A program made the translations under genes and the position numbers. A stretch of DNA of 64,000 bases, taken from Phoronis australis. Taxonomy: Eukaryota > Phoronida > Phoronidae. Positions 12,309-25,300 of this stretch are shown piece by piece. The notes under the pieces were generated by a model. That model saw only the letters and a list, made by a program, of their open reading frames with translations, did no database searches and was not told where the DNA came from. The stretch's first letter is position 1; each line of letters begins with the position of its first letter. The stretch is from contig NMRA01000658.1 in the NCBI GenBank assembly GCA_002633005.1, positions 80,378 through 144,377 of the forward strand. The letters run 5' to 3'.

Positions 12309-12317
12309 TGATCAAAA

Positions 12318-12333
12318 GTATCATCGTCGCCAA
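12318..12333 (-). other. Candidate primer-binding site of element 1
   Basis: On the minus strand, a few bases inside the 5' LTR, the sequence TGGCGACGATGATAC begins with TGG, as expected from pairing with a tRNA CCA end. I cannot name the primer tRNA, and the several-base gap to the LTR weakens the call. Confidence 0.4.
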
Positions 12334-12339
12334 TAAATA

Positions 12340-12486
12340 TGCGGTAACTTGGTTAGTAAAGTCAGAGGGAAAACTAGCCACGTCTGACAACAACCATGTT
12401 TTCATTACCCAACATCCTTAGCTACACCACACCAGAGACACCAAGTGTCGAATTACAAGTACACTAAACGCAATCAAGATACTGCA
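12340..12486 (-). repeat. 5' LTR of Ty3/gypsy element 1
   Basis: A 147-bp direct repeat of 8201-8350 with about six substitutions and two small indels. It starts and ends TG...CA and is followed on the outside by GTACG. It would contain the promoter of the element. Confidence 0.93.
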
Positions 12487-15400
12487 GTACGCTACAAGAA
12501 ATTTATTCTTAAACAGAACCATTCTTTTCTCGCAGTTTAAGAGTCAAATCCCCTGCCTGGTTCGCAGTCGAAGTAACAGGTGCTGTGCACGTGACTGGCT
12601 GACCTACTTTTTTCCATATACGGCACGCAGTGCCACACACAGAGGATTAACTCGAATCGCCCAAAAATCATGGAATTCCACAATGAGTTGAAGTATTTCG
12701 AGGCATTTATTTTCATGCCAAGTTATTCATTGAATACGTAACCAACATTACACACCACATTTTTTTCTCGTATAATTTGCACTGCATTCTCGCGCATCAA
12801 TATAAGTCGTTCGGCCGTGCGGATTTTTTAAATATTTTTTCATTCATTCGTTGAGTTGCAACGGAGCTATGCGAACAAATTAAGGAAGTTTGCGCTAACT
12901 TTTATCTGGTTTGCATGTTCAACGACATTGATGGCATTTTTACGGCAGGTCAGTGCTAGAATTTTGTCGGGTATCATTTTTTTCGAAGTGTGCGTTCTCC
13001 GTCGGCAATTTCAAATTGGCTGCTCCGTCGAATATATCGAGTACAGCTTCAACTTTCGCGTCGGCAACTAGCATTAGGGGTACGGTAAATCCTTTTAACT
13101 TCGGTGTGTGGGTTCTTCAATTTCAAAGATTAAGTGTCCATGTACGGGTAGTTAGCGCTGGATGCAATATTTCTCGACACTAGTCGTCCGGGGGATTCCG
13201 TATGAAGTCACCTTGACGTCACAGAATAGGAAGGTATTCCCCAAAGATGGCTGCCAGTATTTGCCGATCGTCTTTGTGACATTTATAGTAAAAATAGACG
13301 GCAAAAGTTTCTAATGTAGAGTTATTTCTTAATATTTAGCGAACTCAAACAACGAAATTTATTAATAATAAATGTTTAGCCTTCATTTACGCCGAAGTTG
13401 TTTTGGAACAGGCCGTCTTTTTTCCGTCTTGGCCGTGCCGTCCAAAGCAGTCATTTTTTTAAAAGGGCCGTCCCATGGACGGCCGCTAGGTGAGTAACTC
13501 GTCTGAGCCCCCCACCCCTTGTCCACTACCGGTCCTAGTTATATTTCCTCACGCTTCGCGTTGTTTCATTTTGCTTGCGGCAGCCCAAGGAGGGGAGGGG
13601 GGGGGAGGGGCGCCTATGAGAAATCATGACTGGCGTAGTCATTAGCAGATGATTAAAACGGAGCCGAGTTGCGTAGCCAAAACGATCAATTGTAGCGCTG
13701 CGTCTGAGGGAACTGAGGCAATTCTGAATAAAACGCTTTATTCCAACACGACCGATTACACAAAGTTGGTGAATACAACCGAATGCGCATGCTTACTTTC
13801 TAATATAACATGAGAAGTTAATGAATAAGTAACACTACATTACAAATCCCCAGTTTCTTACTCTAAAAGTGCTGTTTCTTTGCCGCTTTTTTGGCCGTAA
13901 CCTACTAGACCTGGTCTGCCACCGGGCACTGAGCCGAGCGTAAGTATCACAACGGGCCGTTTTGTAAGCGATACCTGTCAAATGTTTTCATCATTTGCTC
14001 ACCATTTTAAGATAAACATGCATTATCATGTTCCCTCACAGCTCAGTGTAAAAATTTGGTCCTTTTTTCAATAAAGTCCTTGACCATGTAAGTGGTCGTG
14101 CCCAACTTGGAACCAAGGACTCGTGTATTGCGTAAAACAACAGGAATTCATATCACTGGCTAGAAAAACAGCCCACAAATTACTAAAATTTCTTCAGGAA
14201 TGTCGTTTTGTTGAGGTCCAATGTTTTCCTAGTACTGCATGTTTTCATTGTCTTGAGACATAACAACCTCCATAGGCCTTGCACCTAAAATGAAAACAAT
14301 CGCTGTTACTTAGGTGTTGCAGACAAGAAAAGCAGTTTGGGGCAAATGATGAGTCATCGCTCATTCAGTCCCAGACAAAATTGATTGGCCAGTCATAATT
14401 TAAATACTGGTAAGAACCACGTATTATGTATTATATATTGCCACTAACACAGAAAAGGAGTAGTCAAAAATTTTTTCGTAATTACTGGTATTGAAATTCT
14501 TAACATCGAATATGGAGGTGAAGGCCATACTTGATAAAAATCCAATCAAAACTAAAGGAGGTGATAAGCGACTAAATCCTGATAGATGATGAACAATAGA
14601 CAACCAGCCCACTCCGCAATACAGCCCAGGCCCTCAATACATGAACACATGTACAAAATAGGTCATGTACTCCAATACAAGAAAACACCAACGCAAAGCA
14701 TTGTTATGTGCCTACATAGTAAACCAACTTCGAATCCTATTGTATTGGCCATAGTGTCCACAGTGCACCACAAACAGTAATTTTCTAGAAGCGCTTCACA
14801 GGTTCGTGAAAAGTAAAATAAGACAACATTTTTTTACCACAAGGATTAACACTGAGAACTGATATCAAAGTATTTGTACCACACAATTTAAACTAACACC
14901 AAGTTTAAATAAAAAATCCACGAAGGACAACAACACTAGTCATTCGAAAATTAGCAGGTGTTGTCTGTTTCTTTTCACACAGAACAATCGTGAAATTTAG
15001 CAAATACAGAGATAGACCCAAAAGACATAAGAGGGCACAGCACTTGATGAAATCTGCTACAACTAGTATCAGATCATCTCCAAAACGGAACAGTGCTGTT
15101 GCTGATAAGTCGAATTGGTAAAACAATTGACTGGTGCCGGCTCACAAATTGACTCCCATAGACCCAATTCACGCGGCGGACGTTAAAATCCAAAGCGAGG
15201 CTCAGTGCGATAAACATCAGCGAAAGTAGACATTGCGTGAGTTAAATACCCGGTCTTTCGAGTCCAACCTGGATATTAAATTTCAATGTGTCGACAATTA
15301 ACCACAGAGACGTAGAAAATTACATTAGAGAACAAGTTAAGGCGCCAAAGAGTTTTCTGACGAAAGGGTTTAATTTTTTTCGGAAAACTAGGTTCGAAAC

Positions 15401-16302
15401 ATGAAAAGTAAATATGACCAAATTGTGGCGATCGTAGTGTTACGGATTAAGTATTATGCTGAAAGCAGGGTTACGTTTTTTCTTGTAAATTGTTGATCAA
15501 AATACTTTCTACGCGAACAAGGCCATCTGCTCGTATTGTTGACGAGTTGAAGACATATTCGACAGTGGTGGCTGTCATGTGCAATTAGTCACATCTGGTA
15601 TAATTTGTTGATCAAGAATATTAACATCAAGCATAGCCTGATCCTATGCACTCACTGGGACTAACAGTTGATTTGTCATTGATCTGAAAGAATAATTGTT
15701 GTTATCAAATATATATTTTATTAAAATAAAAAACCAGGCTCGTAATTGAAAATAAAAATTATGTGACCATCAATTCTGCTTTCTTGATTGTAATAATTCT
15801 TACGTCTATTTCACGTGTTTTCAAATATCAATCTGGACCAAGTTGAATTTTAAAATTAAAACACCTAATTCGTTCGTCCAAAGCATAACCTCGTTTTCAG
15901 TAGAACTCAACTTCAGTTAACTGGACAATGCAATCATAGTTATCATGTTTCTGCAGGAGCCTCGTTCATCCGAGGGGAAAGGTGCCAGTGCCTACTGAGG
16001 GCGGGAACAATCTACCTCCCGATCACCATCAATAGCACCCCCGCCCTGTTACAAGCTCTCATAGGCTGTGTCTCAATTTACAGTAGCCTTTTGTGCTCTT
16101 AAAAAATGTCCCCTGTGTGGTTACAGATGATGTGAACTCAGAAAGATTTTCACTAGGGGAATTTTTATGCCTCGTGGGGGGAATTTTGCGTGATATTTCA
16201 ATATTTTTGAGAGGGGAATAGGGCCGATATTGGGCCCCAAATTCGAAAGATTGAGGGCATTGTCCTTTTTGGAAAGGAAAATTATAATGTTTCAACCCGT
16301 AG

Positions 16303-16615
16303 CAGGGGCGGATCCAGGATTTTGAGATGGGGGGGCAGGGCACAGGAATAAGCAGCATTTCGGCAGATGTGCACGCTCAGCCTAAAATCTGGGAATGCAG
16401 GGGTCTTGAATTCTTGGGTTTGCGGTCCAGTTGACTAAAAAAAAACGGTAAACGGGGTTCATTCAGCGCCTATGCGTTGTTTATTCACCCCTCAAGACCC
16501 CCTGGTTGCGCACGTGTGCTAGTCAGCAATTCGCACCGGAACTCAAAAATGGGATCTGATACAATTTTAGGGGGGCCATGGCCCCCTTGCCCCCCCCCCT
16601 AAATCCGTAGTCATG
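16303..16615 (-). mobile_element. Full-length GGCGGATCCAGG-type MITE
   Basis: It starts CAGGGGCGGATCCAGGATTT and ends in a C-run followed by CTAAATCCGTAGTCATG. Internally it matches, in inverted order, the copy at 24302-24562 (same G/C-runs at the ends, CACAGGAATAA, TTCTTGGGTTTG, TAGTCAGCAATTCGCAC). It has no coding capacity. The termini resemble non-autonomous hAT elements, but no clear 8-bp duplication is left. Confidence 0.65.
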
Positions 16616-16959
16616 AAAACACAGCCTGGCTGGCCCATTCTCCGGTCGTTACTATGCTGCTTGACAACCGAGATGCGACAAAATATGATCTAACTTTTCG
16701 AAAACATTTATAAATTTTACACGGACATATTTTGCTTCGTCACGGCGTATGGCAACGACCCAGCGCTTCCGAATCTCAACGTCTTTAGAGATTGTAGAGC
16801 AGACAGTTGCGTGTCGGCATTTTTTCTAGCCGTTCAAGGAACAACACTGACTGAAATACAGAACTATGCCGATAAGCTAACAGAGCTATGGCAGCAAGCC
16901 TCGTTTTCGAACGCACCTCCTGCCGGCGTGAATTGGCTCTATACGCAATTCAAAAATGC

Positions 16960-18250
16960 CCTTCTCCAAAAAATTCTGAAGAAGTCCCTTGACAATACCA
17001 AAACGGCCACTAGGGGGTGCTGCAGTAGTTGAATCTGTCTGAAAATTAACTAGCCGTCACATACTACCTGTTTTCATTGAAATCTGACGATCAGTTTTCT
17101 AGATCTCCTCTTCTTCAAAAATACTGAAAAATCTTGTCAGCTGACTCTGAGCTGATAAAAAATAGGCATGCCTAGCTTTAGTGATGCCCTACACCCTTGC
17201 GCAGATTTCATCCAAACATGAACCAGACAACTGGAAAGCAGGACAACCAAATAAACGGCCACTGGGGTGTGCTTCAATGGTGAAACTTGCCTGAAAATCG
17301 ACTGGTACCAGTCACATACATCTGTTTCAAGTTTCATTGAATTCCATCAATCGCTTCTCAAGCAAGATATCATCCGGAAATGTCCGGCTCCAATAACACT
17401 AAAAAACCCTCGCCGAGATTAAAATGGCTGCCAGGGGGTGTTACAACGACAGAATCTGCCCCCAAATTAACTGGTGTAATCACTTTGTTGTCATACAAAT
17501 CCGTGTCAAGTTCCACGGAAATCCATCCACTGGCTCTATATATCATCCAAAATGCTCTTCCCCTAAAATTACTGAAGAGCTCCAAGGCCTGACCAAATTG
17601 AAGAGTGGCTGACGATACCCTACTCCTTTGTAACAAATTGCATGAAATTACGATTTTTGAGATATTGAGCACTCCTGCACACCAGGACAAAATTGCCACT
17701 AAGGAGTGCTACAGTATTCTAATCCCCCCACATACCACCATGTCAAGTATAATAGAAATTCGTCACTAAAATGTTCTCTAGGGAATGCTGTACATTGTTG
17801 AATTTGCCTAAAAATTGACTGTGTCAGGTTTCATTGAAATCCATTGATTGGATTTCTAAATATCATTCAGAAATGCACTTCCCCAGAAATACTGAAAAAG
17901 CCTTGGGTTGAGACCAAAATGGCCGCTAGGGGTGCTGCAGTGGTCAAATCTAACAGAAAGTCAACTGGTGCCAGCGCATTGTCATCACATACTTCAGTAT
18001 CAAGCTTCACTGAAATCTGTTAACGTGTTCTGTAGATATTATCGGGATACGCTTTTCCTCCAATAACACAGAAAAGCCTCACCTCTATAACCCTGGGGGA
18101 TGGGGCTGATTGAAAAGTGGTGTGCACCACCCAGGTAATGCCATACACTCTGTGCTAAATTTCATCAAGATTTGATCGGGGTGATTTGCGATATTGAGCA
18201 AACCAGACAGGATTATGGCAATATGTGACCACAAATATGTTGGCGCATAA
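16960..18250. repeat. Decayed tandem array with GGCC(A/G)CTAGGGGGTG core
   Basis: Variants of the core occur near 17010, 17255, 17425, 17695, 17770 and 17920, each followed by a block on the theme of GAATCTGTCTGAAAATTAACTGG, TTTCATTGAAATCCAT and a stretch of (A)AATGC-CTTC. Spacing is about 100-270 bp, so these are diverged tandem units. Similar arrays occur at about 25.8-27.2, 57.3-58.4 and 60.8-61.3 kb. Confidence 0.7.
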
Positions 18251-18423
18251 AAAGTTAAGTTCCTACTGTTCAAGTGAGGCGACCATTTTGTTGGTGCACC
18301 AACAAAAATTCAAAAAGGACTGAAGATTCAAATCTAATTCTGTCTATCTTAAAATATACGATAACGTGTTGAAAGAGGATCGTTTAGTTCAAATTTATAC
18401 TGCAATTTCAGATTTCTTTCCAT

Positions 18424-19337
18424 CTATAGATACTCACACTCCGTCACGTTTTCACCTTCACTTCTTGTCTTGGACACAACATTTTGCAGCTCAGCCAGAT
18501 GTCGTCTGCTAGGTGTTGATGAACCAATAGGATCCCATGAGAAGCTCTGAGAAATACCCACTCCGCACAGTTGCGTTTTCCCATCACACAGACTAACGCC
18601 CAATTCAGTCTCGCTACTAGAAAAACGTGGGCGTGTTAAAACTTTGGATGGCCAGCAATCCATGTGTTGTGTCTCAAAGTTTACCGGAAGAAAATTTTCA
18701 TCTGCAAGCTTAGGCCCAGAAATGAAATATTGGGACATATCCTTACACCTGTTGCTAGCAATAGTGTATGGATTCTCGTCGTGTTTGTCCAAGATCAATT
18801 GTGTTTTTTCACCGAGTAGACTGGTCTGGAGCCCTGTGTTGTTGGTGTGGCACAGGTATTCCTGATGGTGCTGATCAGTAATTTGAGCATTGATTGGTTT
18901 CTGTGCTGAAGATGCTGGTTTATGACAAATAGCATTCTGTGAGCTTAGAGCCTCTTGACTGGCAGCCAGTGCAGAGTGAGATTTTGTGTCCAGACCTGTG
19001 ATTTGTAAACTGTTTGTACAATAGCCAGTATCCTGGTGCACTGAACTCAGACAAGCTTCGATATCAATGATTGAGTGATTTTCACGGATGGCGGACAATT
19101 GAGCAGCACCACCAAACATCTTCTGATGGAGACTATGGCAACTGGGTGCTGTATTATCATTAAAATTTATAATGCCCGCATTGTAAGTGGACGAGACAAT
19201 GAGTGATTCTTCAGTTGGGGTACTGCTTCGTTTGGGAGACACATCTCTGGTGACACTCAACAAGGAATGTACGCTCTCCACCTGAACAGATGGTGGGTTA
19301 TCTTCTAAAACATTTGGCTGATGATGAGCGGCAACGT
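18424..19337 (-). CDS. BORA: BORA last coding exon (C-terminal half)
   Basis: Acceptor TTTCATTTCAG before 19337; phase 1 in; stop TAG at 18424-18426. Encodes about 303 Ser/Thr-rich residues. IIDIEACLSSVHQDTGYCTN (492-511) lines up with the human segment carrying the DSGYNT beta-TrCP degron, but here the first serine is threonine. Near the C-terminus are SQSFSWDPIGSSTPSRRH and a final KTRSEGENVTECEYL. The exon is larger than the human equivalent and accounts for most of the extra length. Confidence 0.85.
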
Positions 19338-22300
19338 CTGAAATGAAACAGTTTGTTTAGGATCACATCTACTGGTAATGTTTCAGTTCTTTGGCCTAGT
19401 AGAACTTTTTATAGACACTATTCCCATCTGGTGATAGAGATTTTTTCAAGATGTCGATGCAATATCGAAAAATGGATAAAAATTTAATTATTTAAAGGAG
19501 AATGTCACCTATTTTGTATCAATTTAGATCCAATAGTTCCACTCGATAAAAGAAAGTACAGTTCTTTTACCTGACACCTGACAGCAAACGGAGGTGTTGA
19601 AATTAACTAATGACGTCACAGGTTCGAGCGCAGTCTGTTCAGCAGTCCACAACACGCTTACTGGTGTCGACTTATTGCTTGAATTCATCGTTTTACACCA
19701 ATAAATCATCAAAATTCGATGTAAAACCCTTACAAATACATTGAGGTACTGAACCTATTTCTTATTTCGCTGTTACGGATTTATAGGCAGTTCACTGTCA
19801 ACTGTCACAAGGAACGACACACGGAGCAGTGTCAGTCATGAGCATGATAAAATGTTGTCCTTATTTTCCATTAGGTTGAAATTTTATAGTTCTTTAACAA
19901 CATAGCATACACTTATTATGTTTCTTCATCCACTCCATCATCATTTGTATCATCATTATTGTCATCAAAGGTTGTTTTTTGACTAGCATACCATGTTCAC
20001 AGTCTGGACAGTCACACAACTTAGAACAAGGCATGCCTGACTCCAAACAAGAGCACATTTTTTTACTACAACCACTTCTTTTACACTTGCCATTAACATT
20101 TTCAAGGTATTTTATGGGGCTAAAGGTAGAGTCATCCAGTGGAGCATCAGACTACCCCCAAATGATTGCCAACGAAATTACCATGCCCCTGACCAATCTG
20201 TTTAACAAACTTCTTCAGCTAGGCATNCGTTTGTGAATGGCACACTGGTAGTTTGCTCTTTTAGCATGTAACAGCAAACAATCATGATGAGGAGGCAGAT
20301 CACAGATTTCAACCTGAATATGTGGTAGCACGCTTTATTAACTGTTGATGACTCACCATACAGCTTGCATACAAACGGTTCAATGCCTTCCATGAGTTAA
20401 CCAGAAAACACAAATTTGAGCCCAACTTTAATGGCAAAGACAAAATTAAAAAACGAGAGCGCTGGGAGGAACGACACTTGACGGAATTAATCGAAAAGAC
20501 GATGATGGGGAGGACGACAATCATGATGATCACGGCGGCAATTATCAATAACACAATAACATTCATGTCACTAGCGAAGAAATCAAATAGATAGCATACA
20601 ATCAACTACAATAAAGAACAATAGATGGCGCAACATGACGGACGAGCCATGCTTTGTTCCCACATTCCAAAATAGGTGGCGCTATGTGACAGTCTGCAGA
20701 GCAAAGTTATGTTTACAATATTTGGCGTGGAATTCCAGTTTACAGTAGGACAGTGCTGGCTGGGTCAGTCGGGGTCAATTAAGCATAACCAAAACAAAGT
20801 GAACTGAAAGCCAGCCAGCTGCGTGCTTGCATAGGTGACCGAAGGAACAACGGTATCCGAAAATCTCGAATAATTCGAAAAGTAGACGTTGTAGCGCAAA
20901 ATGGCAAATATTTTCTGGAAGCCCGTTCAAAACTCTATTTAAAGTGATAGTTTGGCAAAATCAAAAAACTTTTCGAAAAAATTGAAAATTTGCCGTTTTT
21001 TTGAAATTCAAAGTCAAATAACTCGAAAACGGGAAGTCTGAGAAATACGCTCTCGCAGACTTTTTGAAAGGCCATACTTAAAGGAATCCACATGCAAAAA
21101 TTCACGTCATTTGCTCTTCACGTTAAAAACAAGACAGCAGAACGATTGAAACCGTGTGAACATGCGCCACAGCCGCCATCTTGAAAGTGACTTTTATAAA
21201 AGCTTATTAAACTCAACAAACACGTGACCAGTTTGAAAGTGATTGGTTTGCAAATGCGCCCTCTACTGGAGAAAACGTTTTTTGGCCATATTTCGGGGTG
21301 CGCATGTGCCACTTTGAACGGAAGTCGACGATTTTCAGCACACTTGTAGCACTTGCGTTCTAGTATAATGGTACCGATTTTCAGCCATGTACCTCGAAAA
21401 ATGCAGCCTCTACAAGCATTTGAGTGTGAAATTGGATACAAAATGGCCGCCACGTCCGCCATTTTGTATCCGATCATGACCAAAAACAATAGGCTTCCAG
21501 AACTTTCGGATCTACACGTTATGTGCAAATTTCGTGAAAATCGGATGAAAATTGCGACCTGTAGAGTGCGAACAAACAAAACACAACTTGCTGTCAGACC
21601 AACAAACTACCTCCAAGTAAAAATACCTCTACAAGACAGCATCCTACACAAATAAAGTTTTGACAACCTGAATACCGTTTCATCTAAACACCTTGTTACA
21701 GTAATCCTACTTAACTGAAATAGATTAACCAAAATAATCTTCACTTGAGCACACAGTATGGCCAACAACTGAAATTTCATTTTGTTTAAGTACTCAACAA
21801 AAGTAAGCATTAAGAGAAATGAGCATCATTACTAACACTGATTGCACTGTGCAGCTGCCTTCAAAAAATTTAAAACATAGAAACATTTTATCATCCTTAA
21901 TACAGTAGTACAACCTTTGAAAAATAGAGGAATGTTCATGTTGAAAATAGTTTTTGTTTGAAATTGAAAAGCATCTTCTTAACCGTAGAGCTAAAATTTC
22001 ATTTGACGCTTCCTGTTTTAAATAGCACGCAATTGGAAGAGTAAAAATTTTCCTTAGCTAAAAACTCCAATTCAAGAATCTCCAAAATGTGAGATACTGA
22101 CATATTCGCAACATTTGAATTTTCAAGATACATAAATTACAGAACACAGGTAATATTTCCATTTTTAAATTTCTCAAATTCCAAACACTGCTCATGATTT
22201 TACATACCAGTAAAAGGATCTCAAAATAGGCTTAAAAGTTCATAAAAAGCAGTGCTGATCACTCACATGTAGGAAAAAACTACTGCCAGTATATTTGAGA

Positions 22301-25300
22301 TTGAGACCAATATTACTACAATTTTATCAAGCAAAATAATTTTTGTTCTGTGAAACTAAAGATTATTTACCATAAATGACACCTTTTCAAATTAAGAATA
22401 GCTAGGAGTATTTACAATTGAATGTTTGGAACTGGAATAGGTTTTCATCTTTTCTTTTGTTTGTGAAGTTGACCTGTGATGAAATTTGATTTGTGGCAAA
22501 TGGTTAATTGTGGTGGCGACACATACGGTATATTTCTTTGAGCACTGTTAAATGTACATATAACTGACAGTGACAATCTCCTTAATTTTCTAGTGGGCTC
22601 AACATCATTTCCATCACCAGCTTGATCTTTTTATATTTTAAGAGCTCTTTCAATTTTTCTTACATCCGTTAAGTGTCTGTAACACTGCTTGTGATAGAAG
22701 CACACACGTACCAAGCCTAAAAATGGGGGGCTTGAGTTTTTGAGAATGTGGACATTTATTAAGATTCAAGGGGTACTTCAGAGCTACGAATTGTGCGTTT
22801 GTCGAATTTTGGTAGTTCCTGTCTTTTTAGTGAACTTTTGTCCAATTTTCTACTTTTACGAGTTTTTGTTTCTCTGAAGTAAACCGTTTTACCCACTTTA
22901 CCACATGGGGGAGGCTCGTTCAAGCCCCGAGCCCCCCACCCCTGGATCTGCGCATGACAAGAGCTCTGTTTTTTCACAAACACTTAAAAACTTATCAGCA
23001 ATGATACTTCTCTTGCACTCAATGTTGATACGTTTGTTTGCAGTTGCCTTACACCAGGTAATATCTGAGAATTTCAGCTCAGAAATTTTAGCAGAACCTG
23101 AGACATGAGTGCAACAAGGGCAGACATCTTGCCAGTCTATTGTGAAATCGCACACTCGTTGAATAATTCATAGTTTCAGCACAGTCCTAGCTGTCCCAAA
23201 ATTGTTCTTTGCGAAACACCAAAGGATTCAGGAATGTGCCAAGAATTGTTTCAATACGATGACACTCCTGGCTGCTGCCTGCTGGTTTTTGAGCCTTGGC
23301 CCTTGGTAATTGCCTATTACTTGCACACCCATCCAAGAATTAATACTATCCAATGTAGTCAGTAGCTGCAGTAAACATGCTAACTAAGCCAGCAGGATAA
23401 CATCAGCTGACTGTCCTCTGATGAAGGTTTTCATGCTAAGCAGACGACTGGTATGGACACAATATTTTCCTGGCATGTGATTGGCTGTTCGGATCATTTT
23501 GCACTGACACCTGGTGGCTAACATATTATTTGAGGTTATATTTTTTCCAACGTTTAAATTAAAATTCTTACTAAACGTGCAATTGTATTCTTGGGAACTT
23601 TTTTGAAATTGACTTTTGAACATCTGTAGATGGGTTTAATGCAAAGTTCCGGTTGCCCCCCCCAAAGTGGCCACGGAGGTGAAAGATAGGGGAGCTGGGA
23701 CTCAGGGCTTGGAATGATCAATGACAAAAAACGCGGAAACTTTTACGGCCCAACTCATTCGCGCTACCCAGCCTTGAAATGGTCGATGTGAACCTTTCCC
23801 CGACAACGCTACCACCATCAGTAGCATGCGTCTACGTCCTTTTAGGTCGTCCGTCCACTCCCAACCCACACATTTCACACATTTTTGGCTGCAGAGCCGC
23901 AGTATTTGTCGCCGTGGTTTACAATAACACGAGACGCCATTGAAAATCCCACCACGCTATCCCAGATGCCCTGGCAATGTTGAGAATTTACGTTCCTCCG
24001 AAACATAAAGAGCAACTTCCACTTTTCGAGGTGAATGTCGTCTGCAAAGCCGCAGAAAGAAAGGAATTTGCCGCAGAAATTTTACATCAAATCAGATTTT
24101 TTTACGCGGAAATGTAATAAAATGCGCGGACAGAACATTTGAAAAAAGCGGAAATCCGCGTTTGCACGGAAAATTCCAAGCCCTGGGGACTATGGCCTAT
24201 GAATTAACGTGCGTTCACACGGCCTCGGCGCCTAGCTTTATTGCATCTAAAGCCGGTAAGGCATTATTCATTGCTGGGTTCCCAAAACATTTGCACTCAC
24301 CAGTGGCGGATTTAGGAGGGGGGAGCAAGGGGGCCGTGTACCCCCTAAAATTCTCCCAGATTCCATTTGGCAGTTCAGTGTGCGAATTGCTGACTAGCAT
24401 ATGNGCATAGGCCTTGAACAAACCGTTTTTTTTTAGTAATAAGGTCCACAAACCCAAAAATTCGAGACCCTCGACATTTTAAGCTGGGCGTGCGCATGAG
24501 GCGAAGTTCTGGTTATTCCTGTGCCTAGCCCCCACCAACTCAAAATCCTGGATCCGCCCATGCTCACGAACACTCCAAAGTCATTACAAATTGTATCTAA
24601 TGAGACGGATTTTGTTTCAGTTTTATATAAGCATTGGTTAGGGTGAAAATAATTGATTTTGAAACAGAACGCACAATAATAAACGTCAACATGGCAACTC
24701 GCAATCCCGACTTAGATGAGTGCTCATCCATCGAGGACTTAACAGAATACTAGAGAGGCACCGTGAACATGCACAGACAACGGAAACATGGATAGTTCTG
24801 AAAAACGTTTGAATGACTTGTCATGGTGTCAGTACGCTAACTGCACGATAATGGAAACGACTGATGCTTGCGTTTGCTGCCACAAAATTCAGCAAGTATG
24901 CCTTTTGGAGAAGCTCAGATGTGTCTCAGAGACCATCCTGATTTTGCACTGATCTAAACAGAGGTGTACTTACGACGTTCTTTAGGGCTGGGAAAAAGAA
25001 CTGGCGAAAACATCATACACCCAGCAAACAAAAGCCTGACAAACAAGTGAGTCAACAAACAGGTTATATAAAACATCATGTTCTCGTTCCTTGAATTAAG
25101 TGTAATTGCCTGTTTTCATGGCCAACTACACTCTCCATAATCAAAAACTGATCAGTCAATAACTGATCCGCATTTCTTTGTCTCCTGCCTGCCGAACGCA
25201 TTTTCAATAGTGGCACAGCATCTGACTTCAGCGTCAGTCTCTTTTTCTGCTCTGGCTGTTTGGTAAGCTGGAATTCGTCAGTGCGGAAAGTCACTGTCAA

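Larger units (their letters stand above)
8196..12491 (-). mobile_element. Complete but decayed Ty3/gypsy LTR retrotransposon (element 1) with its target duplication
   Basis: The element proper runs 8201-12486 and is flanked by the 5-bp duplication GTACG (8196-8200 and 12487-12491). The LTRs start TG and end CA (150 and 147 bp) and differ at about six positions plus two small indels. Gag, protease, reverse transcriptase, RNase H and integrase are readable in order on the minus strand. They are split by frameshifts (near 11.8, 11.12, 10.98-10.88, 10.2 and 9.9 kb) and nonsense codons (11362-11364 and 8754-8756). The copy cannot encode its own mobility. The order protease-RT-RNaseH-integrase is the Ty3/gypsy order. 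Confidence 0.95.
12492..18423. other. Intergenic, repeats only
   Basis: I see no supported gene. The stretch contains a partial inverted MITE copy (about 13500-13617), a full GC-rich MITE copy (16303-16615) and a degraded array of CTAGGGGGTG-core repeats (about 16960-18250). The remainder is AT-rich. Confidence 0.55.

Noticed and set aside
18424-19281. A separate 285-residue gene
   Set aside because: The apparent first codon is GTG, the frame continues upstream to an acceptor at 19338, and phase fits the BORA exon chain.
21118-21579. A 153-residue minus-strand frame
   Set aside because: It crosses a perfect hairpin and repeat-like sequence and has no family resemblance.
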